A stretch of 64,000 bases of DNA. Source: Desulfovibrio sp. JC010 (GTDB lineage Bacteria > Desulfobacterota > Desulfovibrionia > Desulfovibrionales > Desulfovibrionaceae). Within the stretch, counting starts at the first letter, position 1. Every line of letters begins with the position of its first letter. Below the pieces are notes generated by a model. That model saw only the letters and a list, made by a program, of their open reading frames with translations. It made no database searches and was not told where the DNA came from. Shown one piece after another: positions 1 to 7,061 of the stretch. The position numbers and the translations under genes are program-made. Location: assembly GCF_010470675.1 (NCBI RefSeq), contig NZ_VOIQ01000010.1:142036-206035 (forward strand), read 5' to 3'.

Positions 1-2
1 AC

Positions 3-581
3 GCATGCATTTATGATGAAAACAACCTAGTAAGTGATGAGGAGTTCGGGGAAGCATCTGATTACATTGCAGAGACTGTTAATCAAACATTAATTCTAAA
101 TGAAAATACTTGCACTATTAAAGAAAGTTTTTTCGTATTTTGGATAGGTGTAGTTGATCAAATATATTTGCAGATTGAATATTTTAAGAGAGAATTAGTC
201 AAACCAAATGTTATAGCTGTAATAGAATTTGTTCTTACTACTATAGTTGCTTGCATCATTCAGAATTTGTGGAACACTTGGTATTATCCTAGCTCTTCCT
301 TAACTGCCAATGAACTGCGAATAGAGTTGAAGGCAGTAAAAGAGGAGCTAAAACAAGGCGGTTACAATCTCTATAGTGTTCGTGTTGTAAAAGTGAAGAC
401 ATCTTTAAGGGTTCATAGTAATCCAAAGTTGAAAAGCCCTGTCGTCTACAGGTTACGACCTGCTGTTGCCGTACAAGTCATAGACACAAAAGGAAAAATG
501 GCATTAATCCTGTATAGAGATCCCCTGTCAGGAGATGCTATATCTGGATGGGTTGCGAAGAAGTATCTGGTGAAAGTTTAA
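3..581 (+). CDS. partial membrane protein with C-terminal SH3-like domain
   Basis: The frame is open from the left edge of the window to a TAA stop, so the N-terminus lies outside; 192 residues are visible. A TTG inside the frame at 168 is probably not the start, because the upstream codons read as ordinary protein. One hydrophobic segment (about residues 68-90 of the visible part, VIAVIEFVLTTIVACII) looks membrane spanning. It is followed by a lysine/glutamate-rich linker and then about 60 residues with the pattern of bacterial SH3 domains (SLRVHSNP, then GWVAKKYLV at the end). The family is not recognised; the topology suggests an anchored protein exposing an SH3b-like module. It converges with the next gene. 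Function unknown. Confidence 0.6.
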   Translation, partial: ACIYDENNLVSDEEFGEASDYIAETVNQTLILNENTCTIKESFFVFWIGVVDQIYLQIEYFKRELVKPNVIAVIEFVLTTIVACIIQNLWNTWYYPSSSLTANELRIELKAVKEELKQGGYNLYSVRVVKVKTSLRVHSNPKLKSPVVYRLRPAVAVQVIDTKGKMALILYRDPLSGDAISGWVAKKYLVKV

Positions 582-599
582 AAGGTTTATTTGCAATCC

Positions 600-1043
600 T
601 CAATCTTGTGGAGAGATATCAATAATGCCTTTAAGTAATCCCTCAAATGCAAAGCTAATCTCTACAATGTGTACAGAGTCAGAATCTGCAACATTGTCAA
701 TTATATGATTTTTTTCGCACATTAACTTTGCTCTTTCGTATGTGTCTGGAAATAAATCTTTGTTCTTTTCAAGAAATGACAGTGTTGCAAGTATGTACCC
801 TCGATGAGTGTAATGCATATTACGGTTTTCGACCATTTGTTGTGCAGATTTTTTGGCATTAATCGTACGGCTATATTTATTGTAATAATTTACGCCAACT
901 CCGACTGAGACAATAAACATAAAAATATAAATGGCATGAATCAATTTCGTGTTTTTATTGTTCCTTGGAATCAACAAACTTGCGATTGAAGCGACACTAC
1001 CAGTAAGTCCTACAGTTAAATTCACTGCATTAAAAATATCCAT
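600..1043 (-). CDS. hypothetical small membrane protein
   Basis: A 147-residue protein that I do not recognise. Two hydrophobic stretches lie near the N-terminus (about residues 8-25, and 36-52 with IYIFMFIVSVGVGV), followed by a soluble helical C-terminal half rich in Lys, Glu and Asp. No strong ribosome binding site is visible upstream; the sequence before the ATG is AT rich. The stop is TGA, unlike the genes at 5-12 kb. It converges with the SH3-like gene and is separated by about 250 bases from the next minus-strand gene. The frame is the only long one here, but codon usage is AT biased, so confidence is moderate. Confidence 0.5.
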   Translation of the reverse strand: MDIFNAVNLTVGLTGSVASIASLLIPRNNKNTKLIHAIYIFMFIVSVGVGVNYYNKYSRTINAKKSAQQMVENRNMHYTHRGYILATLSFLEKNKDLFPDTYERAKLMCEKNHIIDNVADSDSVHIVEISFAFEGLLKGIIDISPQD

Positions 1044-1123
1044 AGTTCAATCCATATTTTCTGAGTCTTGTTATCGTGAAATCTTGATATTCATTTTCAT
1101 GGTTAATGTTGTTAGGCGTGCTA

Positions 1124-1136
1124 GGTTATAATAACC
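1124..1136. promoter_or_regulatory. 13-bp palindrome upstream of the small membrane protein gene
   Basis: GGTTAT-A-ATAACC is a perfect palindrome about 80 bases upstream of the minus-strand start at 1043. It may be an operator or the core of a promoter. Nothing else recognisable was seen in 1044-1299. Confidence 0.3.
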
Positions 1137-1299
1137 ACATATGAATACAGCAGTATTTGCTAATCAAGTGTGATTTACTGCTACTCTTTAATTGCTATGA
1201 TCAAATCAGGAGCACAGTTAAAGCATGTGCAAATAAATTATAGTTAAAGTTTAATTACGACATCGTTGTACATTTCATTTGTCATGTCATTACTTAGTG

Positions 1300-2331
1300 T
1301 TAAATATTCTTAAGATAATCAGCCTTAGGCCACAGTTCAAACGCTAATTCAATAAATGTCCCAATCGACATTCCTTCCTTTGCAACCCCCGCCGAGTGTG
1401 GCGATGATAGCTGGTAGCGTGATCCGGCGGTGCCATTTAGCCTGAAGTAATGATTGTCGATAACAATCATGGCGCAGTTGCTATCCCGACATTCGACAAT
1501 CGCAGTATCAAAAATGAAAGGCCAATCTTCACCAAATTCATCTTTCGTAACTTGCTGTCGCGTATATACTTTGCCGTATTTTTTGATGAAATCCTGTTCA
1601 GATATGTTGTTAATCGGAGTAGGAAGTTGCCCATTCTCGCGCTTAAGAATATACTCGTAATCATGTACGCCTAATTCAGAGTCATTAGCGTAAAGAAATG
1701 TCATCAGTGGAGATAGTAGTTGTTTCGAATCTTCATTCATGCAGTCAAAATATGGAAGTCTTACCAAGGCGCGAATATAGCGTTCTATTGTTCCTAATAT
1801 CACTGCTGATTTAATTTGCTGTGATAAGTTGTAGTCATGCCCCCTTATCACTTCTTCTTCAAGCTCTATCCACTGTTCTTTAATAGATTCTTGATTAGGA
1901 TTTTCCAAAATATTGATAGTGTCGAATTTCCCAACAAACAAGTATTCTTGTAAAATGCTTAGTATTCGATTTATCATTTCATCTGAAGTAACAAATTCAT
2001 AGTCGAGTCGTTTAGATCGGCAACCATCATTACTATACAGCGTTATGATAAAATCCTTCATCTTTAATATTTTATGGCTATATTTACACTTTATTTTATT
2101 ACGTTGTAATTCACCATTATTTAGAAATTCATCTGTAGCGATAATCAACTTACTCAACTTCTCAATCCCCAGAGACATATGCGACAAGAAAACATCGTAA
2201 CCTGAGAGGGACAAGTTTCCTTTTGAGTACGTTGCTAAAGCTTCAAGCAATACTAGCTTGACTTCATTGCTTTCTTCAATCAGGGCAAATCGCTGCTGAA
2301 CATTACTGATGCTGTGCATGTCTTCACTCAT
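1300..2331 (-). CDS. hypothetical protein downstream of the retron RT
   Basis: 343 residues, mostly soluble and helical; family not recognised. The N-terminal 120 residues are helical with a basic patch (KIKCKYSHKILK) that recalls HEPN-type folds, but no clear R-x4-6-H motif can be asserted. The C-terminal 90 residues contain small beta-like segments (CAMIVIDNHYFRLNG). It is co-directional with the reverse transcriptase and starts 62 bases after that gene's stop, so co-transcription is possible. No Shine-Dalgarno is visible before the ATG. Known Ec67-type retrons need only the RT-TOPRIM protein, so this could be an extra component or an unrelated neighbour. Confidence 0.55.
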   Translation of the reverse strand: MSEDMHSISNVQQRFALIEESNEVKLVLLEALATYSKGNLSLSGYDVFLSHMSLGIEKLSKLIIATDEFLNNGELQRNKIKCKYSHKILKMKDFIITLYSNDGCRSKRLDYEFVTSDEMINRILSILQEYLFVGKFDTINILENPNQESIKEQWIELEEEVIRGHDYNLSQQIKSAVILGTIERYIRALVRLPYFDCMNEDSKQLLSPLMTFLYANDSELGVHDYEYILKRENGQLPTPINNISEQDFIKKYGKVYTRQQVTKDEFGEDWPFIFDTAIVECRDSNCAMIVIDNHYFRLNGTAGSRYQLSSPHSAGVAKEGMSIGTFIELAFELWPKADYLKNI

Positions 2332-2393
2332 ATAATATTTGGAAGTTAAATGCTCTTGATTTTAAGTCCGTGGAGTTTAAATACTACTGATTG

Positions 2394-4190
2394 CTAGTGG
2401 CTACTATCTGAAATATGAAGTTGGTATATCTCTTTAATTCTTAAAAATGTTGGCATAAACCCAGAAAAGTTCATCGTTCTGAACGGTTGAATTCCTCTAG
2501 CAATCGAAACCGCAAAATTAGTCTTACTGAGCGCAATACTCTTTTCCGTACCATCCTTCTTCCTTAGGAAAACTTCATTATCGACAATCTTTTCATCGTT
2601 AGATGTTTTTTTCTTGGAAAAAATATTTGGGTTCATTTTGTGAACTGAATTACCATCAAATTCAGAGCTTAAATATAACCTCCTTCCGTACTCATCAGTT
2701 TTCAGCATATCGTGTAAATCGTATATCTGTTCTATTGCATATTTTTCGTAAATAGAACCTTCTGGCTTTTGGAGAAGAATGGAAAACACATTATTGCCAT
2801 GGTCGATAAACTTTTTACCTTTATGCTTATTATTAATTCTTTCAAGATCACAATCGAATACACATACTACTGGATGACGATATGTCACATAATGATCTTT
2901 TGCAGTTGAGCAAAACGTCCATAGGTTATCTTCCCCACCTTTTTCTTTTCTGCTGTGCGGGTAAAAATATATTGGAAACGACAGTTCAGGATCACTACAC
3001 AATCTTTTATATGCTGTCTTAAGGTGCATCCAGTCTGTTTGGCCTTCACCCAAAACAGTAACCATGTCACTTTCGTTAATAGTAAGGTGTTTTAAACGCT
3101 CAATATATTTTTTATACGATTGACGCTCTAACAAATTCTTACTGTAGCCTAACCTATTCAATTTTGCCTTATTGCCTTTATGCTTCTCGTTTATTTCGAA
3201 CCTTTTGTCTTTTACAGAACCTATCCATTCGAGCTTTCCCTTTATAATCTTCCCGAAGACAGTTTTATCTTCCTCTTCGTGCTGGTTGTTTCTGGTGTCA
3301 TACTTTTCAATATACTTGGTATATGCCAATTCAAGGCCATTTACTTTCCAATCATGAAGCATCGCACGAACTTGATTTATGGACCGCTTTCTGACGTTTG
3401 GAAAGTCGTTCACAGTTAAACCTGTTACTATTTGCCTATCAGATTGGGTTCTCAATGATGTTTTTTCACCATTAATTTTGAAACCATGGTCATCAATTAT
3501 TTCAACCAAACCTTCTCCCGGATTCCAGATTCCATCAAAAAAAGCGATATCTTCAGGAAAATCCTTAACATTCGTCGAAAACGTTATGTCGTCGACATAT
3601 CTCGTGTAGTAACAGCGATAATTTTTCGCGAGATCGCTTAGATCTCGGTCCATATGCGAACAGATCATGTTCGAAATTATAGGAGAACATGGCGAGCCTT
3701 GAGGAAGAAAGTCATTATAACACGCAATCTTGGCAATGAGTATTGCGATACTGCGGTCTAATTTATATGGATTAGATCGAAAAAGCCCCATAACTCTTCC
3801 GAAATGGATAGATGGAAAGAAATCTTTCAAGTCAACGTTGAATACGTATCGTTTCTTAGAATGGACTAAGGCATTTCCGAATACTGTTTTATCTTGATTA
3901 TTGTCAGATTTTTTTATGTAGCCATAGGCTGCTTTTTTAGGCTCATATACTCCAGAAAGCCTTATTGCTAATGACCTCTGAATTGCCTTTAATGCTGTTG
4001 TAGGTGCTGAGATATTTCTATCGGTTCCGTTTCTCTTTTTAATCGTAAAATCAGTATATTGTCCGTTTGGGCCGCCATGTAATCCATACAGGATGTAACC
4101 AAAGTCTTTAGGAGTGAATCCGAGGTAAGTTGCGAATTGATGAAGACTTGTTATGCGTCGTAATTGCTTTAAACTTTCTTTTCTCTTCAC
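2394..4190 (-). CDS. retron reverse transcriptase fused to TOPRIM domain (Ec67/Eco2 type)
   Basis: 598 residues starting at GTG (an in-frame TAA lies 15 bases upstream, so the start cannot be much earlier). Residues about 40-265 hold the RT core: NVDLKDFF (catalytic Asp120), LPQGSPCSPIISNMIC, and the active-site YVDD at 198-201. The retron-typical VTGLTVN follows at about 255-261. The C-terminal half carries a TOPRIM-like nuclease signature: GEGQTD at about 381-386 and VCVFDCDLE at about 442-450. From memory of the family, retron Ec67 (Eco2) RT has the same order and very similar motifs (SAPT, LKDFF, QGSPCSPIISN, VTGLTVN, TEGKTD) and a length of about 586. Such proteins make msDNA and act in anti-phage defence through the TOPRIM effector. 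The ncRNA lies just upstream. Stop is TAG. Confidence 0.92.
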   Translation of the reverse strand: MKRKESLKQLRRITSLHQFATYLGFTPKDFGYILYGLHGGPNGQYTDFTIKKRNGTDRNISAPTTALKAIQRSLAIRLSGVYEPKKAAYGYIKKSDNNQDKTVFGNALVHSKKRYVFNVDLKDFFPSIHFGRVMGLFRSNPYKLDRSIAILIAKIACYNDFLPQGSPCSPIISNMICSHMDRDLSDLAKNYRCYYTRYVDDITFSTNVKDFPEDIAFFDGIWNPGEGLVEIIDDHGFKINGEKTSLRTQSDRQIVTGLTVNDFPNVRKRSINQVRAMLHDWKVNGLELAYTKYIEKYDTRNNQHEEEDKTVFGKIIKGKLEWIGSVKDKRFEINEKHKGNKAKLNRLGYSKNLLERQSYKKYIERLKHLTINESDMVTVLGEGQTDWMHLKTAYKRLCSDPELSFPIYFYPHSRKEKGGEDNLWTFCSTAKDHYVTYRHPVVCVFDCDLERINNKHKGKKFIDHGNNVFSILLQKPEGSIYEKYAIEQIYDLHDMLKTDEYGRRLYLSSEFDGNSVHKMNPNIFSKKKTSNDEKIVDNEVFLRKKDGTEKSIALSKTNFAVSIARGIQPFRTMNFSGFMPTFLRIKEIYQLHISDSSH

Positions 4191-4208
4191 GGCAATCTCG
4201 CATTGTTA

Positions 4209-4359
4209 GGGTATCTGCTGTATAATTCTACATGCTGCGCAGCTCATGGCGTTAAAGTCAACCAGAGCCGTCGAACAGGCGGTGATAGCCAGCATGGCAA
4301 CGTACAATAATCATCGATGGAGCACCGACAAAAAGGCAATTACTTTTCAGCAGATACCC
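4209..4359 (-). ncRNA. retron msr-msd RNA with a1/a2 inverted repeat
   Basis: Directly upstream of the RT on the same strand, a perfect 12-bp inverted repeat pairs GGGTATCTGCTG (4348-4359, a1) with CAGCAGATACCC (4209-4220, a2). The 127 bases between can fold into several hairpins: AAAAG/CTTTT, GCCA-TGC-TGGC, CACCGCC/GGC-TCT-GGT, and a strong CAT-GCTGC/GCAGC-ATG stem near the 3' end. This is the layout of retron RNAs, in which msr and msd lie between a1 and a2 and immediately precede the RT gene. An AT-rich TATTAT element at about 4383 could be the -10. Exact ends, the branching guanosine and the msd boundary cannot be set by eye. Confidence 0.82.
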
Positions 4360-4765
4360 ACCACACTGTGAGCGAAACATTTATAATATGTCAAGAAGCT
4401 TTGTTCATGTGCTAAAGTAATTCGTAATTTCAACCCACTTCCTATTAAGGAGTACAATGAACTGACTTTGCAAAGATTGATTATTACCTCTCCATTAAAT
4501 ATTATATTCCTCTTAATTCCAGAGTGAAAAAGGCTCAGTGATAAATCCATTGAGTGTGACCTCAACTGATAGAAGCCCTGCTCATTCGCATTCTTTACCC
4601 CTTCGCACCGTCAATTGGTCTCTCTGAGTGGTAAGCCCTGCCTCACCTCAGAATGTTTAAATAAGGAGCAAATCTAAGATTTCAAAAAATATTAGTTATG
4701 AATATAAAATATTCGTAATTAATATAGCTAAATTCATTTTTTTCGCATAAAATACATATTTTTAT

Positions 4766-4794
4766 TTGACATTAGTGCGCAGCAGATTTAAAAG
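4766..4794 (+). promoter_or_regulatory. candidate sigma70 promoter for a small RNA
   Basis: TTGACA at 4766-4771 matches the -35 consensus. A weak -10 (TTAAAA or TAAAAG, 4788-4794) follows at 16-17 bases. The only downstream content before a strong terminator is the pentamer array, so it would drive a short non-coding transcript. Confidence 0.4.
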
Positions 4795-4850
4795 TTCTTC
4801 ACTACCAACGAAACAGTTCATGAAATCGTTTCATCGGTACACCTAAGCTT

Positions 4851-4925
4851 AAGGCAGGGTGTGGTTAGGTGAGGTTCGGTCAGGCAAGGTCTGGTTTGGT
4901 GTGGTAGGGTAAGGTCTGGGGTGGT
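4851..4925 (+). repeat. 15 tandem degenerate NNGGT pentamers
   Basis: Read in fives, the segment is aaggc, agggt, gtggt, taggt, gaggt, tcggt, caggc, aaggt, ctggt, ttggt, gtggt, agggt, aaggt, ctggg, gtggt. Every unit keeps GG at positions 3-4 and 12 of 15 keep T at position 5, while positions 1-2 vary freely. The phase never slips. The transcript would be rich in two-G tracts and could form stacked or G-quadruplex-like structure. Confidence 0.85.
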
Positions 4926-4948
4926 TTAAAGACCACCAATACAAACAC

Positions 4949-4980
4949 GAACCCCGCTTCAAATAGGAGCGGGGTTCTTT
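4949..4980 (+). terminator. intrinsic terminator after the pentamer array
   Basis: Perfect 10-bp stem GAACCCCGCT (4949-4958) and AGCGGGGTTC (4968-4977) with a 9-base loop, then TTT. It serves the plus strand, where the only upstream unit is the candidate small RNA. Confidence 0.75.
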
Positions 4981-5062
4981 ACATAAAGCTTAAAAGACCG
5001 TTTCTTTAAAAGAATTTTGATCATTCAAAATTGAGTAAGCATTCTATATGCATAATTAAATT

Positions 5063-5416
5063 TTAAATAGCGTTGCATTTAACACCTTTTTCAATCTCAC
5101 CGTTAAGAACTTTTTGGCAGTATTCCCAAGAATTTATCATTACCTCAGACTCCATATTGAGAACATCAATCTCAGGTGAATTGTCCTTCAATTCGTAGGG
5201 CTTAACGCCCACCTTACGCCTGCGAGCATTAACCTTATCAATGTATTCTTGGCGCATAGGCGACACGCCTCGTGCTCTGTCTTGGGCATCAGCGATGGAG
5301 TCATATACGTGATCATATTCTTCAGGAAAAAGTTCGCAGTGAAGATTTCTCAGAGGGGCAGTTCTATCGACATAATCTTGCATTTTTTTCTTTAAGAATT
5401 TTTTGCGTTTTGACAT
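5063..5416 (-). CDS. hypothetical small basic protein next to a serine recombinase
   Basis: 117 residues, strongly basic N-terminus (KRKKFLKKK), no membrane segment, family not recognised. The centre contains a charged stretch with a short basic cluster (NARRRKVGVKPYELKD). It starts 23 bases after the recombinase stop on the same strand and has a good ribosome binding site (GGAGG before the ATG), so the two probably form one transcript. A role as recombination accessory protein is only a guess. Stop is TAA. Confidence 0.6.
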   Translation of the reverse strand: MSKRKKFLKKKMQDYVDRTAPLRNLHCELFPEEYDHVYDSIADAQDRARGVSPMRQEYIDKVNARRRKVGVKPYELKDNSPEIDVLNMESEVMINSWEYCQKVLNGEIEKGVKCNAI

Positions 5417-5439
5417 GCAGCCTCCATGAATTATGAAAT

Positions 5440-6021
5440 TTAAATTTGAGCTGTAGGATTTTTTTGATCACCAATATTTTTATAAATTGTCACCCGCGAA
5501 ACACCGAACTCACGTGCGAGATGGGTCACTTTTTCACCGTTAGATTTTCTTTCAATTATCTCTGTCAGCTGATCGTTACTTAAAGCCCGTTTGCGGCCTT
5601 TATATTTCCCCTTTTGCTTGGCAATGGCGATGCCCTCGGCCTGTCTTTCACGAATCAGATTTCGTTCGAACTCACCGAATGCGCCCAGCATTTGAAACAT
5701 CAGCTGTTGAAGGGGCGAAACCTGACCATTGAAAATCAAATTTTCTTTCATAAAATGGACCGCGACACCCTTCTCGGAAAGTTCATCAACAATATTTTGA
5801 AGGTCTCTGAGGTTTCGTGCCAGACGATCAATACTATGCACATATAAGGTATCACCCTCTCGAAGGTAAGAAAGGCAGTCTGACAGTGCAGGGCGGTTTT
5901 TATCTTTGCCTGAAATACGGTCTTCGAACACCCGATCCAAATCAATGTCTGCTAATTGCCGTTCAGTATTTTGCAACAAGGAACTCACTCGAACATATCC
6001 GACACGTGCACCCATACTCAC
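5440..6021 (-). CDS. small serine recombinase (resolvase/invertase family)
   Basis: 193 residues, the usual length of Tn3-resolvase/Hin-type enzymes. The N-terminal catalytic domain has YVRVSS with the nucleophilic Ser13, then SIDRLARN with the active-site arginines, and FGEFERNLIRER leading into the long E-helix. A C-terminal HTH (about residues 150-185, VTHLAREFGVSRVTIYKNI) should bind the crossover site. Such proteins resolve cointegrates or invert DNA through a serine-linked intermediate. The non-coding 0.5 kb upstream holds several inverted repeats that are candidate res or inversion sites. It is followed 23 bases later by a small basic protein gene. Stop is TAA. Confidence 0.93.
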   Translation of the reverse strand: MSMGARVGYVRVSSLLQNTERQLADIDLDRVFEDRISGKDKNRPALSDCLSYLREGDTLYVHSIDRLARNLRDLQNIVDELSEKGVAVHFMKENLIFNGQVSPLQQLMFQMLGAFGEFERNLIRERQAEGIAIAKQKGKYKGRKRALSNDQLTEIIERKSNGEKVTHLAREFGVSRVTIYKNIGDQKNPTAQI

Positions 6022-6060
6022 CCTCTCATGAAGTGTTAATTTGAAATCTTAAACACCAGC

Positions 6061-6072
6061 TTACATATGTAA
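6061..6072. promoter_or_regulatory. 12-bp palindrome upstream of the recombinase gene
   Basis: TTACATATGTAA is a perfect palindrome 40 bases upstream of the recombinase start and may be an operator or part of subsite I of a resolution site. Confidence 0.4.
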
Positions 6073-6299
6073 ATAAACTATCAATACAACCCTATATTAA
6101 CACATTTATAGAATTTGTAAACTGTAAGTGTGAGCTAGACTCTAAACTAGCACTTTAAATCTGAGGCATTACCCCTTAGCAAGCTGATGTTCTAATTCAA
6201 TGTTCACACTCTATATACAACTACCCCATATGAACCCCATATTCATACGTTGTTTAATTAAAGAGAATTATCTTAATAATTAGGAGGCAAGTGAGAACT

Positions 6300-6451
6300 G
6301 TCTCATATAGCGTGCATGTGACGTATATGAGACCTATAAGGCAGCGCATTAGGTATGTATCATATACCCATACCTAAACGAGCAACTACAACACCCCTGT
6401 TCATATCAATAGGTAAAGGATATGGTCACAGTAGATTGATATACCTGAACA
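6300..6451. repeat. cluster of three inverted repeats, candidate res/recombination site
   Basis: Three inverted repeats follow one another. The first pairs GTCTCATATA (6300-6309) with TATATGAGAC (6324-6333). The second pairs TTAGGTATG (6349-6357) with CATACCTAA (6369-6377). The third pairs TGTTCA-TATCAAT (6398-6410) with ATTGATA and TGAACA (6435-6441 and 6446-6451). Resolvase res sites also consist of three imperfect dyads upstream of the recombinase gene, which here begins 280 bases away. The rest of 6073-6511 shows no credible gene. Confidence 0.5.
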
Positions 6452-6511
6452 GATTCTCAGCACACAAGCATATCAATCAACCATCACATCACTACTAAGC
6501 CACATGCACAC

Positions 6512-6778
6512 CTACTCTCTGGGCCTTATCAAGGTCTCAGGGTTTGCTTCCATTACTGCCTGCTTCAGAATCTCTGGAACACCTTCACCAACGTAACTTT
6601 CAGGTCAGAATTCAGATGTGTCAGATCCGTGTACACCTTTAATGACATCTCTTAATCAAATATTAAGAACACGGTTACAGTAGGAACTCACAGATTTATC
6701 ATGTGACTCCGCAAGAACCTTAAGACTTTCACAAAGACCTTCATCGACGTATACATTAAGTTTAATGTTATTTTTCAT
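6512..6778 (-). pseudogene. ribbon-helix-helix (CopG/Arc-like) protein with two in-frame TGA codons
   Basis: ATG at 6778 has a strong ribosome binding site (AGGAGT, 6 bases away). The first 40 codons read as a ribbon-helix-helix domain: a strand KLNVYV, a helix ending VLAESHDK, then SVSSYCNRVLNI. A TGA follows (6656-6658). The same frame continues without any TAA or TAG through LRDVIKGVHGSDTSEF, a second TGA (6605-6607), PESYVGEGVPEILKQA and on to TAG at 6512. Read through, the product is 88 residues, and the second RHH helix would continue across the first TGA. Under the standard code it is a 40-residue fragment. Three other genes in this block show the same pattern. The ATTGATATG motif just upstream recurs at the inverted-repeat cluster and could be its operator. 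Confidence 0.6.
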
Positions 6779-6888
6779 TTTTTACTCCTGATTGTATTGA
6801 TATGGCAGATCTCTTTATTAGTCATATTTCAAATTACATTACTTTAAGATACTACCATAGTTTTAATTCTACCTTTATTTATAAAAAA

Positions 6889-6908
6889 GTTACGTTACGT
6901 TAACGTTA
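6889..6908. promoter_or_regulatory. iterated TTACG element with palindrome
   Basis: GTTACGTTACGTTAACGTTA: TTACG twice, then TTAACG, with the perfect palindrome ACGTTAACGT at 6897-6906. It lies between the flagellin 3' end and the RHH gene and could be an operator for the RHH protein. Nothing else is evident in 6779-7061. Confidence 0.35.
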
Positions 6909-7061
6909 TTTTTTAAAACATACTGAACGGATGGCTTGTTACATTGAAAAATATGTGAGTTGATATGATATTGTTTTTACCTTCAGGGTTCAGTATGAAG
7001 CAATTCTCAGTCTGGAAAAAATATTCGTAATGATTTTTTTATGATGCGGGGAAGTTTCCTG

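Larger units (their letters stand above)
4800..4980 (+). ncRNA. candidate non-coding RNA containing an NNGGT pentamer array
   Basis: The segment runs from a plausible promoter to an intrinsic terminator, with no credible open reading frame. It contains the pentamer array at 4851-4925, a small hairpin GGTGGT-TTAAA-GACCACC (about 4920-4937) and the terminator hairpin at 4949-4977. The whole unit is about 180 nt. This is inferred only from architecture; no homologous RNA family is recognised. Confidence 0.35.

Noticed and set aside
1108..1118. GTTAGGCGTG as an integron attC core
   Set aside because: No matching inverse core or imperfect palindrome of attC size and no integrase nearby.
4347..4565. 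A 72-codon minus-strand frame overlapping the retron RNA promoter
   Set aside because: It overlaps a1 of the ncRNA, has no ribosome binding site and a poor composition; treated as chance.
4949..4980. Riboswitch-like reading of the array and terminator
   Set aside because: There is no downstream plus-strand gene to control; a stand-alone RNA is more consistent.
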